Shown here piece after piece: positions 31,786-40,518 of a stretch of 64,000 bases of DNA (positions are counted from its first letter, which is position 1; every line of letters begins with the position of its first letter). Location of the stretch: assembly GCA_902786595.1 (NCBI GenBank), contig CADADB010000009.1:157944-221943 (forward strand), given 5' to 3'. This stretch comes from an uncultured Bacteroidota bacterium (GTDB lineage: Bacteria > Bacteroidota > Bacteroidia > Bacteroidales > WCHB1-69). The notes beneath the pieces are model-generated. The model was given only the letters and a program-made list of their open reading frames with translations. It was not told the origin of the DNA and made no database searches. A program made the translations under genes and the position numbers.

Positions 31786-32346
31786 TTAAAAGGTTAAACG
31801 CTCGGAAATATTTTTTTTGATTTTTTCTGCGGCAAAATGATACGAAGCTTTCAGCGCGCTTTCGGATGTGTCGAAAATCTTCGACATCTCAGCGTAGGGC
31901 GTTTCGTCATAGTAGCGCATGGTGAATACGGCCCGCTGTTTTGGCGGCAGTTTGGCAATCTCCTCCTGCAGGAACTGCTCGATCTGGTTCGGTGTGACGG
32001 TGCTGAAGTCATCATGCGTTTTCAACAGGAAGTCGGTGTAACTCTCGTCATCATCTAGATTCAGCATTTTTTTCTTTTTTTCGATGTATGTCAAAGATTC
32101 ATTGACGCAAATCCTTGAAATCCAGGTTTTAAGACTCGACTCATTCCGGAATCTGTCCAGATTCTTCCAGATTTTGATGCACACGTTTTGCGTGACATCA
32201 TCCGCATCCTCGTGGACGGTCACGATGCGGCGTGCATTGTAATAGATATGCTTCTGATACTTCTTCAGAAGCAGTTCGAAGGCCTTCTCTTTGGTCTTCT
32301 CATTGCTGAAAAGTGACAGGATAAATTCGTCGGTGATTTCCGGCAT
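31786..32346 (-). CDS. ECF RNA polymerase sigma factor
   Basis: This 186-aa protein has sigma region 2 (ARRIVTVHEDADDVTQNVCIKIWKNL, SLKTWISRICVNESLTYIEKKKK) and region 4 (EEIAKLPPKQRAVFTMRYYDETPYAEMSKIFDTSESALKASYHFAAEKIKK). It is 14 nt downstream of the transketolase half and heads, or is inside, an operon that continues with a putative anti-sigma factor and a Spy/CpxP-like periplasmic protein. This layout suggests an envelope-stress circuit. Confidence 0.93.
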   Translation of the reverse strand: MPEITDEFILSLFSNEKTKEKAFELLLKKYQKHIYYNARRIVTVHEDADDVTQNVCIKIWKNLDRFRNESSLKTWISRICVNESLTYIEKKKKMLNLDDDESYTDFLLKTHDDFSTVTPNQIEQFLQEEIAKLPPKQRAVFTMRYYDETPYAEMSKIFDTSESALKASYHFAAEKIKKNISERLTF

Positions 32347-32360
32347 AAGCTGATTATAAG

Positions 32361-33314
32361 TTATTTACGACTGATAACTTTCTTGCAGGCATCCATGATG
32401 TGTTCTTTGTCCAGACCGAAGTGCGCCATCAACTCGTCGGGGGTGCCGCTTTCGCCAAAGTGGTCATTCACGCCGATCATTTCGACGGGAGCGGGTAAGT
32501 TGCGGCTGAGACACTGGCATACGGAGTCGCCCATGCCGCCATTCAGGAAGTGCTCTTCCGCAGTCACGGCGCAACCGGTTTTGCGTACACTGTTCAGCAC
32601 CGTTTCTTCGTCTAATGGCTTGATAGTGGCAATGTTGACCACTTCGGCATTGATACCTTGCTCACGCAGCATGTCGGCGGCTTGCAATGCTGGAAACACT
32701 AAATGTCCAGTGGCGAAAATGGTCACGTCCGTACCCTCTTGCATGACTTCTGCCTTGCCGATGACAAAAGGTTTGTTCTCCTCCGTGAAGTTGGGCACGG
32801 CGGGGCGTCCGAAACGGATATAGACGGGCCCGTTGTACTCGGCAGCCGCGATGGTCGCCATTTTGGTTTGGTTATAGTCACAGGGGTTGATGACCACCAT
32901 GTTGGGAAGCATCTTCATCAGACCGAGATCCTCCATCATCTGGTGCGTGGCGCCGTCTTCTCCAACGGTGATGCCGGAGTGCGAAGCCCCGATTTTCACA
33001 TTCAGATTGGAGTAGGCCACCGTCATGCGGATCTGGTCATACACACGCCCGGAAATGAAACCGGCGAACGCGCTGGCGAAAGGGATTTTGCCGCTCAATG
33101 CCAGACCTGCGGAGATGCCGATCATGTTGGCCTCCGCAATGCCGCATTGGATGAAACGCTCCGGGTGGGCCGCCTTGAAATCGCCCATCTTCACGCTACC
33201 CGTGACGTCAGCCGTGAGTGCAAATATGTTTTCGTTCTTTTCCGCCGCTTCCAACAAGCCGGCCCCAAACCCTGAACGGGTGTCTTTCATTGCATATTTT
33301 TCTATGTTCTCCAT
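32361..33314 (-). CDS. Transketolase C-terminal subunit (split transketolase)
   Basis: This 317-aa protein corresponds to the pyrimidine-binding and C-terminal domains of transketolase (GFGAGLLEAAEKNENIFALTADVTGSV, GIAEANMIGISAGLALSG, VKIGASHSGITVGEDGATHQ). The N-terminal thiamine-diphosphate pyrophosphate-binding half is missing. In split transketolases the N-terminal subunit gene normally lies directly upstream. Here the upstream neighbour is a divergent outer-membrane protein gene, so the partner must be elsewhere. It has its own -7 box (33331-33338). Ketol transfer in the pentose phosphate pathway requires that partner. Confidence 0.9.
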   Translation of the reverse strand: MENIEKYAMKDTRSGFGAGLLEAAEKNENIFALTADVTGSVKMGDFKAAHPERFIQCGIAEANMIGISAGLALSGKIPFASAFAGFISGRVYDQIRMTVAYSNLNVKIGASHSGITVGEDGATHQMMEDLGLMKMLPNMVVINPCDYNQTKMATIAAAEYNGPVYIRFGRPAVPNFTEENKPFVIGKAEVMQEGTDVTIFATGHLVFPALQAADMLREQGINAEVVNIATIKPLDEETVLNSVRKTGCAVTAEEHFLNGGMGDSVCQCLSRNLPAPVEMIGVNDHFGESGTPDELMAHFGLDKEHIMDACKKVISRK

Positions 33315-33330
33315 GCCAAAAAATTTGCTG

Positions 33331-33338
33331 CAAAAATA
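33331..33338 (-). promoter_or_regulatory. -7 box (TATTTTTG) of the transketolase-half gene
   Basis: The minus strand reads TATTTTTG followed by CAGC, 17 nt upstream of the ATG at 33314. Confidence 0.6.
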
Positions 33339-33359
33339 CGAAATTTGAGAAAAGAGAGT

Positions 33360-33367
33360 TATCTTTG
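33360..33367 (+). promoter_or_regulatory. -7 box (TATCTTTG) of the large outer-membrane protein gene
   Basis: TATCTTTG followed by CCGC, 26 nt upstream of the ATG at 33394. It forms a divergent pair with the box at 33331. Confidence 0.6.
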
Positions 33368-33393
33368 CCGCATTTATTTATCAGATATTTTTG

Positions 33394-36300
33394 ATGAAAG
33401 AAAAACTGCTCATTCTGATGGCCGTTGTCTGCTCGTTGTGCTGTGAAAACGCAGTCGCGCAGGGAACTTCCTCATGGCGCGTCCGTCATTTTGTGGCAGA
33501 TTCGATGTGCGTGCGGTTAGATACCGTCTCTATTGTCCCTCAGTCGTTTCAGATTCAGGACCTTCAGAAGAGCCAATATCGTCTTGACCCGCTGACGGCG
33601 ACGCTGTATTTTCTGGATTCTTCCCTGTTAGGGAAGCGCCTTTTCGTTCAGTATGAGGTGTTTCCAAGTGATCTTTCCCTGCCGGTGGCCCATAAATCCT
33701 CCCGTGATATCGAGCCAAGACAAGCACATCACCAAACCGTCGATTATCCACTTACTTCTATCCAAAATATTTTGAATGACAATGAGTTATATACGAATGG
33801 GTCGGTTTTGCGGGGCGTGACGGTGGGCACCAGCCAGGATCTTGTCCTTAATTCCGCGCTTAATTTGCAGATTTCCGGCAAATTGTCTGATGATGTGGAA
33901 ATTATAGCATCCGTTTCCGACAAAAATATTCCTATCCAACCAGAGGGCAATACCCAGACGCTCCAGGATATCAGTAGCGTTTTCATAGCACTCAAGATTA
34001 AAGAGGTGGCAACCATCAATGCAGGCGATGTGGTTTGGAGTTTCCGCGATGACCAATTTTTGCGCGTCTCACGGAATATGATGGGACTGGATGCCAAAGT
34101 CTTTTCCCAACTTTCTGAGAATGTCAAAATGAGGAATCAGGCGGGTGGGGGAATGGCAAAGGGCAAGTTCGCCCGCCAGCATTTGACGGTGCAAAACGGT
34201 GTACAAGGGCCATATAAGCTATATGGTGCCGATGGTGAGGTTTCCATCGTCATGGTGGCGGGGTCGGAACGTGTTTATGTTGACGGTCAGATGCTTGCGC
34301 GCGGTGCGGAAAATGATTATGTGGTGGACTATAATACAGCGGAAATCACCTTCACCCCTCAAATGCTTGTCTCTACAGAAAAGCGCATAATAGTGGAGTT
34401 TGAATATACGAATAGACATTATTCAAGATATAATCTTTTTACTCATAATGAGTTAGAAATCCAAGGGAAATGTCCGCTGAAATTATATGTCAATTTTTTC
34501 CATGAACAGGATTTGAAAAACCAATCAATTCAACCAGAACTGACGAATGATAACAAACGTTTTCTTGCCGCTCTGGGCGATGCAGGCACGATGGCCTATT
34601 ATCCAGTTGTTGACACTGCCGTTTTTTCACAGGATAGGGTGCTATATGAGAAAATAGATTCCATATACAATAATATTGTATATTCAATATATAAATTTTC
34701 AACCAATGATCACGTAACGCTGTTCAGTCCATCCTTTACCTATATGGGCCCTCGAAAAGGCAACTATCGGCTGGCGAGCAGTACTGCGAATGGACGGGTT
34801 TTTGAGTGGGTGGCTCCCGAAAACGGAATCCCCCAAGGCGAATACGAGCCCGTTTTGTTGCTTACATCCCCCTCCTCTCAACAAATGGCTACGATTGGAT
34901 TGGATCTCTCGGCCAGAAAGAATACCCATATACAAACGGAATTTGCCTTGTCGCATTTGGATAAAAATACATTCTCCAGAAAAGATAGAGATGATGATGT
35001 GGGATTCTCTTACCATTTGAATATCAGCGATGTGGAAACATTTAAATCTCGGAACGATTCATTGCCGTGGCTTATGGTAAGTCACGCCCAAATGCAGTTT
35101 GTCCATAAAAATTTCGTCCCGTTCGAGTCTTTTCGGGATGTGGAGTTTGCCCGCCAGTACAATCTCTCTTCGGACTATTCTGTAAACAGTTCGGAATGGC
35201 TGTTGGATGCCGGGGTCCGTCTTTCGAAGCGAGACAAGCATCAGTTGCAATATCATGTGAACTTTTTTGACCGAGTCGGGGATGTGAATGCCCTTAGAAA
35301 CGAATTTTCCTCTGCAGACAAATGGAAAAATTGGCAACTTAAGACCCTGACGAGTTTTTTGGTCACTCGCGATTCCATCCAACGAAGCCGTTACCTGACT
35401 TCTTCTATCTCCCTTTCTAAAAAGTGGGATAAGTTAGTCGTTGGATTAGATAACTTGTTGGAATATAATATTTTCAGAGATAAGGAACGGCAGTCTTTGC
35501 GGTTGAACAGTTATGCGTTCAATGAAATGAACGCCTCCATCCGCAATGCGGAGAATGCCAAGCATCAGTTTTTGCTCGCCTACAAGAATCGGTTGGAGTT
35601 CGCACCAGACACGCAGCGATTACACCATCATCTGTTGATCCATGAAGCGAAAGTGCAATATAGGTTCGCCCAAATCAAGAACCAAAGCTTTACGATGAAT
35701 GCCACTTATCGCCACCAGACGCTGATGGATTCACTTCGTCGCGCCGAACATTATTTTGTCGGTGATGTTCAGTACACAGGGCGTTTTCTCAAAAACTCGC
35801 TGATACTCAATATGTATTATCGTACAGGTAACGGTATGGAACTGAAGAAGACGTTTACGTTTATCAAAGTAGCAACGGGGCAGGGAACGCATGTCTGGAA
35901 GGATTACAATGGCAATGGAATCGAGGAACTTGACGAATTTGAGGTGGCACTTTTTGCCGATGAAGCGGAGTATATCAAAGTCTGGATTGCCGGTACGGAT
36001 TATGTCAACGTCTATGAAAGCGAATGGACTCAAAGCGTCCAGCTGCGCCCGGCGGCTGTCTGGGGCAACAAGAAAGGGTTCCGCAAATTCTTGTCCAGGT
36101 TCCAAGATGTGTTGACCATGAATACTTCGCTAAAGCATAAGTCGATGATGTTCAACCCGTTTCCACGCGCAACGGAGGACTCTAACCTTGTGGCCGACCG
36201 AATGAACCTTTCCAATACTTTTTCTTTCAACAATAGCGGTGCTGTATTTGCTTTCGACGTTATCGTCCACAAGACCTCGAACACCCAGTTCCTGTATTAT

Positions 36301-36837
36301 GGATTGGAGAAAAACAGCGTTGACGGCCAAGAAGTTGTGCTGAAAAGCACACCGGTGGAGATGCTCTACCTGCAATCTTCATTCAACCACAAGAAAACCC
36401 GTAACAGTTCAAGCTGTTTCACTTCACGACAATATTTAGTGGAGGCATATTCCACAGAAACTCTTGTCCGGCTGCAGTTGCAGAACAAACTGACGGGCAG
36501 TTTGTCAGGCCAGTTTGTCTATAAGCATAACCTTCAAGGGGAAGAGCATGTACGCCGTTTTCATGTCGAGACATCTTGGATGTATCGTTGGTTAAACAAG
36601 GGAACCTTTTCATTATCAGCGGAATATGTGTATTTGAAAGGCGATGTGGGGCAGGGATCTGCGGTTTCCTATTTCATGTTGGATGGTCTCTCTTTGGGCA
36701 GGAATCTACTTTGGACGGCGAATGTACAAATATCTGTCACTCAATTCCTTCAGGTTTTATTGCAATATCAAGGGCGTGCTATGCAAGGGCATGCAACGGT
36801 TCATACAGGGTCCGTGACACTTAACGCATTGTTTTAG
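33394..36837 (+). CDS. Large outer-membrane or surface beta-rich protein, function unknown
   Basis: This 1147-aa protein has a signal peptide MKEKLLILMAVVCSLCCENAVAQ. An N-terminal region contains LNLQISGKLSDDVEIIASVSDKNIPIQPEG, VATINAGDVVW and ENDYVVDYNTAEITFTPQ. These are phrases typical of a family of large Bacteroidota outer-membrane proteins with a loose resemblance to parts of SprA. The C-terminal about 600 residues alternate aromatic and polar residues and end VTLNALF with a terminal Phe, as expected for a transmembrane barrel. It has no T9SS sorting domain. It lies upstream of the T9SS operon, separated by 290 nt and a separate promoter, so a link to secretion is only suggested. Confidence 0.7.
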   Translation: MKEKLLILMAVVCSLCCENAVAQGTSSWRVRHFVADSMCVRLDTVSIVPQSFQIQDLQKSQYRLDPLTATLYFLDSSLLGKRLFVQYEVFPSDLSLPVAHKSSRDIEPRQAHHQTVDYPLTSIQNILNDNELYTNGSVLRGVTVGTSQDLVLNSALNLQISGKLSDDVEIIASVSDKNIPIQPEGNTQTLQDISSVFIALKIKEVATINAGDVVWSFRDDQFLRVSRNMMGLDAKVFSQLSENVKMRNQAGGGMAKGKFARQHLTVQNGVQGPYKLYGADGEVSIVMVAGSERVYVDGQMLARGAENDYVVDYNTAEITFTPQMLVSTEKRIIVEFEYTNRHYSRYNLFTHNELEIQGKCPLKLYVNFFHEQDLKNQSIQPELTNDNKRFLAALGDAGTMAYYPVVDTAVFSQDRVLYEKIDSIYNNIVYSIYKFSTNDHVTLFSPSFTYMGPRKGNYRLASSTANGRVFEWVAPENGIPQGEYEPVLLLTSPSSQQMATIGLDLSARKNTHIQTEFALSHLDKNTFSRKDRDDDVGFSYHLNISDVETFKSRNDSLPWLMVSHAQMQFVHKNFVPFESFRDVEFARQYNLSSDYSVNSSEWLLDAGVRLSKRDKHQLQYHVNFFDRVGDVNALRNEFSSADKWKNWQLKTLTSFLVTRDSIQRSRYLTSSISLSKKWDKLVVGLDNLLEYNIFRDKERQSLRLNSYAFNEMNASIRNAENAKHQFLLAYKNRLEFAPDTQRLHHHLLIHEAKVQYRFAQIKNQSFTMNATYRHQTLMDSLRRAEHYFVGDVQYTGRFLKNSLILNMYYRTGNGMELKKTFTFIKVATGQGTHVWKDYNGNGIEELDEFEVALFADEAEYIKVWIAGTDYVNVYESEWTQSVQLRPAAVWGNKKGFRKFLSRFQDVLTMNTSLKHKSMMFNPFPRATEDSNLVADRMNLSNTFSFNNSGAVFAFDVIVHKTSNTQFLYYGLEKNSVDGQEVVLKSTPVEMLYLQSSFNHKKTRNSSSCFTSRQYLVEAYSTETLVRLQLQNKLTGSLSGQFVYKHNLQGEEHVRRFHVETSWMYRWLNKGTFSLSAEYVYLKGDVGQGSAVSYFMLDGLSLGRNLLWTANVQISVTQFLQVLLQYQGRAMQGHATVHTGSVTLNALF

Positions 36838-36968
36838 TCAAATGCCTGATTTTTAAAAAAATACAGCCAAAAAATGTGTTAAACAGCTGGTAATTAAGTG
36901 ATTAAAGCTAAAAATGGGGTTTATTTCCAGAAAATTGAAAAATTAAAGAATCAAATCAAAAAATATGT

Positions 36969-36976
36969 TATTTTTG
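36969..36976 (+). promoter_or_regulatory. -7 box (TATTTTTG) of the T9SS operon, with long leader
   Basis: TATTTTTG in the A/T-rich 290-nt gap 36838-37127 is the only full match to TAnnTTTG there. Transcription from it would give a leader of about 145 nt before the porP-like ATG. I see no clear riboswitch or hairpin terminator in that leader. Confidence 0.5.
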
Positions 36977-37127
36977 TCACTTCAAAAAATTAGACTTGAA
37001 ATGTATTGTGTAACTTTTTGAGTAGAGTGGTCGTATATGAATGGAAATAATAAAATCCAAAGGCAGGAGAAGTTGTATAATACATTGATTGTCTGTGAGT
37101 TAATGTACGAAACAATTCGAATGTGAT

Positions 37128-38180
37128 ATGAAGAAACAGATAGTAAAAGTTGGTCTGCTAGTGCTGATGGCAACGTTTGTCACGATGACAAGTTTTGCGC
37201 AAGATGACGCACAATTCACCTTTTTCCCGTGGGTGACGTCATATTATAATGCCGGCGGTATAGGTGAGCAGCATAACACCTTGTGTTTCACTGCAGATTA
37301 CAACAACAAGTATTTAGGATGGGGTGATGTTCCTTCTTCAAGCACAACAATCAACAATGACTCAGTTTTCCGTTCTGCTCCGCAGGATTTCCTTTTCAGC
37401 ATTGAATCTTACTTGAAAAAACTGCATGGTTCCTTAGGTGTGACTTTGGTCCATGACAGAATAGGCATTTACAGCAATACTGGTGTTAAGCTTGGTTATG
37501 CATATAAGCTTCGTGTTGGCGGTGGTCATTTGGGTATTGGCGCTCAAGTGTCCCTCTTCAATCAAGCCATTAAGCCAGATCCTTTGAACCCGCTCCAGCC
37601 GGGCGATCCCGTCATAGACCAGCTTTCTGAATCCACTTTGGATCTGGATTTCAATTTTGGTGTCATGTACAAGGCGGAACAATGGTATGTCGGTGCTGGA
37701 TGGACGCAGATTGCGGCTCTGTTCGACAAGAATCAGGTGCTTCGAGTTTCGGGTGAGTATGGCCCGAACCGCTCGTCACAGCTGTACGTCCACGGAGGAT
37801 ACACTTGGGTGATGCCTTTCAATCCCAACTGGGAATTGATTCCGCAGGCCTTGGTGAAGACGGACTTTAAGACCTTCCAATGGGAAGTCTTGGCGTTGGC
37901 TCGTTATAATGGCGTCTATTGGGGTGGTCTCGGCTACCGTTTCCAAGATGCCGTCTCACTTGTTTTCGGCGCTCGTCCCTTCTATAACTCCTCCAATATT
38001 TATCTCAAAGGCCTAGACTTGGGAGTTTCTTACAGCTTTACCACGAACTCATTGGGATACAAGAAACACCGCAGCTTCGGTGATGTTGAGGTCGTAGTCC
38101 GCTACTGCTTTGACATCTACAAGCCCGAAATCTTCTCTGGTTACGGTAATTCTCGTTATATTTACAAGAACAGATACTAA
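37128..38180 (+). CDS. porP: PorP/SprF family type IX secretion outer-membrane protein
   Basis: This 350-aa protein has a signal peptide ending TSFAQ, then the PorP/SprF pattern: DAQFTFFPWVTSYYNAGGIGEQHNTLCF at the start, LGVTLVHDRIGIYSNTGVKLGYAYKLRVGGGHLGIGAQ, and LDLDFNFGVMYKAEQWYVGAGWTQI. It forms an outer-membrane barrel that anchors or works with the PorK/GldK ring. It is the first gene of the porP-gldK-gldL-gldM-gldN operon. Members outside the operon are often dedicated to one secreted partner, but the position next to gldK marks this as the core copy. Confidence 0.92.
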   Translation: MKKQIVKVGLLVLMATFVTMTSFAQDDAQFTFFPWVTSYYNAGGIGEQHNTLCFTADYNNKYLGWGDVPSSSTTINNDSVFRSAPQDFLFSIESYLKKLHGSLGVTLVHDRIGIYSNTGVKLGYAYKLRVGGGHLGIGAQVSLFNQAIKPDPLNPLQPGDPVIDQLSESTLDLDFNFGVMYKAEQWYVGAGWTQIAALFDKNQVLRVSGEYGPNRSSQLYVHGGYTWVMPFNPNWELIPQALVKTDFKTFQWEVLALARYNGVYWGGLGYRFQDAVSLVFGARPFYNSSNIYLKGLDLGVSYSFTTNSLGYKKHRSFGDVEVVVRYCFDIYKPEIFSGYGNSRYIYKNRY

Positions 38181-38234
38181 AAACAAACATATTGACGTTA
38201 ATAACAGTGTTGAAATTTAAAATAGATTAATAAT

Positions 38235-39665
38235 ATGAAACGGGTAATCATTTTATTTGCAATGGCATTCGTGCTGATGGTGTCGTGTAAAAACGGCGGC
38301 GATGGACAACTTGTCGGTGTAAAAGACCGTCCGGATTTCCTTGATTTGGAACCTTACGGGATGGTTTATGTCCCAACCGGTCATTATTTGATGGGTGGTG
38401 GCGACCAGGATGTCCCCTTCGCGCTCACTCAGCAGTCGAAGAATGTGACCGTGGCCGCTTTCTGGATGGACGAGACGGAAATCACCAACAATGAGTATCG
38501 CCAGTTTGTTTACTGGGTGCGCGACTCCATCGCCCACACGCTTCTCGGTGATGCCGAAATCACGGACGAGGAGAAATACGGCCATTATTTGAAATATCAA
38601 AAAGGCGAAAATGAAGGAGAAATCATCGAGCCGAAGTTGATCAACTGGAAGGAGAAGATCCCGTGGGACTCCGACAACGAAGAGGTCCAGTCCGCTCTTT
38701 CCCCTCTCTTCAGCAAGTTGAATACCCGCTTCTATCATTATAGCTCTGAACGTTTGAACACCTCTATGCTCAACTATGAGTATTGGTGGATTGATTACCG
38801 TAATTATCAGGATCCCAAGAACCCTGAGAATTTCGGCGCTTCCCACAAGGAGTTCGACAAGGAAGGAAACGATTTCGGAGGCCTCTATGCCAATCGTCCG
38901 AGCAGTATGGGCAATGGCTGGCAGCGCTTCATCAAACACGAGGTGGTGAATATTTACCCCGACACGTTGTGCTGGGCACATGATTTTGTGTATTCTTACA
39001 ACGAGCCGATGGTGTTGAGCTATTTCTCCAACCCTCAATACGACAACTATCCTGTTGTTGGTGTTAGCTGGCGTCAGGCAAAGGCCTTCTCCAGCTGGAG
39101 AACCCAGTTGCGCATGTCATGGCTTGCCGGCAAGGAATATGCGTTTGAGAAAGAATTCCGCTTGCCTCTCGAGGCAGAGTGGGAGTGGGCAGCTCGCGGC
39201 GGCAACTCGCTGACCTCCTATCCTTGGGGCGGTCCTTACACCACCAACCGCAACGGATGCTTCCTGAGCAACTTCAAACCGCAACGCGGTAACTATATCG
39301 CAGACGACAACTTCTATCCCGGCATTGTCGCCCACTATCATCCGAACGACTGGGGTCTGTTCGACATGAGCGGCAATGTGGCGGAATGGTGCGAGGATGC
39401 TTACGATGAGGCAGCCACCAATTTCACGCATGACATGAACCCCTCCTACGTCTATTATGCCACGAAAGACGACTCTCCTGTGAAGAAGAGAAAAGTGATT
39501 CGCGGTGGCTCTTGGAAGGATGTCAGCTATTTCACGACCGTTTATGCCAGAACATACGATTTCCAGGATACCTGTAAATCATACATTGGATTCCGTAATG
39601 TGCAATCCTTCATGGGACGCCAGAGAGGTGACAATAACAGCAAGAGCGCGTCACATGTCTATTAA
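38235..39665 (+). CDS. gldK: T9SS ring lipoprotein GldK/PorK
   Basis: This 476-aa lipoprotein has its lipobox Cys at residue 18 (LMVSC). The main body is an FGE-sulfatase-like (SUMF1) fold: YVPTGHYLMGGGDQD, FWMDETEITNNEYRQFV, YPVVGVSWRQAKAFSSW, RLPLEAEWEWAARGG, GLFDMSGNVAEWCEDAYD and VIRGGSWKD. In the T9SS, GldK/PorK with GldN/PorN forms the large periplasmic ring under the outer membrane. Enzymatic sulfatase activation is not expected. It starts 54 nt after porP. Confidence 0.95.
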   Translation: MKRVIILFAMAFVLMVSCKNGGDGQLVGVKDRPDFLDLEPYGMVYVPTGHYLMGGGDQDVPFALTQQSKNVTVAAFWMDETEITNNEYRQFVYWVRDSIAHTLLGDAEITDEEKYGHYLKYQKGENEGEIIEPKLINWKEKIPWDSDNEEVQSALSPLFSKLNTRFYHYSSERLNTSMLNYEYWWIDYRNYQDPKNPENFGASHKEFDKEGNDFGGLYANRPSSMGNGWQRFIKHEVVNIYPDTLCWAHDFVYSYNEPMVLSYFSNPQYDNYPVVGVSWRQAKAFSSWRTQLRMSWLAGKEYAFEKEFRLPLEAEWEWAARGGNSLTSYPWGGPYTTNRNGCFLSNFKPQRGNYIADDNFYPGIVAHYHPNDWGLFDMSGNVAEWCEDAYDEAATNFTHDMNPSYVYYATKDDSPVKKRKVIRGGSWKDVSYFTTVYARTYDFQDTCKSYIGFRNVQSFMGRQRGDNNSKSASHVY

Positions 39666-39725
39666 AATCCAATTCCGAAATATCATTTAATATTCAATAA
39701 TCATTAACTTAAAAAAATCAAACAA

Positions 39726-40472
39726 ATGAGTAAGATTGATCAATTAGTCAGATCGAAAGGTTACAAAAACTTCATGGCAAAGTTGTACGGATGGGGTGCC
39801 GCCGTCGTCATTATGGGTGCTCTGTTCAAAATTTTGCACTGGCCCGGCGCAAACATCATGCTGATGGCTGGTATGTTCACGGAGTCCATCATCTTCTTCT
39901 TCTCCGCTTTCGAACCCTTGCATGTGGAGTACAATTGGGCATTGGTTTACCCTGAACTCGCCACCGGTATGGATCTTGAACTCGAAGAGGAAGAGAAGAA
40001 GTCTCGCCGTGAGAAAAAACAACAAGTGAAGACCGACTCGATGACTCCCACTCAGGCCTTGGACAAGATGCTGGAAGAAGCTAAAATCGGTCCTGAACTG
40101 ATGGAAAGTCTGGCATCTGGCATGCGCAACCTGAGCGACAATGCCCACAAACTGGCAGGCGTCTCCGATGCAGTTGTCTCTACCGACAACTATACCAGCA
40201 GTCTCCAGAAAGCTTCCGAGTCAGTGCGTAATTTGACCTTGAAATACGACAAAGTGGCTCAGAATCTTGAGGTTGACGGTGGTGCTACCGCCGCTTACAT
40301 TGAAAGCGTGAAGAGAGCAACCACGGCTGTCTCTCAACTGGCTGCCGCATACGATCAAACTGCCAAGTCCATGGAGCAGACAAACAGCTTCAAGGCAGAA
40401 ATGGACAAATTAACCCAGAACATATCCAAATTAAGCAACGTTTACGGCAACATGCTCGCCGCAATGAAGTAA
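39726..40472 (+). CDS. gldL: T9SS inner-membrane motor protein GldL/PorL
   Basis: This 248-aa protein has two N-terminal transmembrane helices (FMAKLYGWGAAVVIMGALFKILHW and NIMLMAGMFTESIIFFFSAF), containing the membrane-buried Glu of the GldL family in MFTESIIFF. A long cytoplasmic helical domain follows. GldL forms a pentamer around the GldM dimer and converts proton flow into rotation or energy for secretion. It lies between gldK and gldM in the canonical order, with a 46-nt gap to gldM. Confidence 0.95.
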   Translation: MSKIDQLVRSKGYKNFMAKLYGWGAAVVIMGALFKILHWPGANIMLMAGMFTESIIFFFSAFEPLHVEYNWALVYPELATGMDLELEEEEKKSRREKKQQVKTDSMTPTQALDKMLEEAKIGPELMESLASGMRNLSDNAHKLAGVSDAVVSTDNYTSSLQKASESVRNLTLKYDKVAQNLEVDGGATAAYIESVKRATTAVSQLAAAYDQTAKSMEQTNSFKAEMDKLTQNISKLSNVYGNMLAAMK

Positions 40473-40518
40473 TTCATTTAGTTCATTAACCTATTAACTA
40501 ACTAAATTTATTTGAGAT

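Noticed and set aside
36838..37127. Possible riboswitch in the T9SS operon leader
   Set aside because: The leader is long but A/T-rich. I find no conserved riboswitch core or terminator/antiterminator pair.
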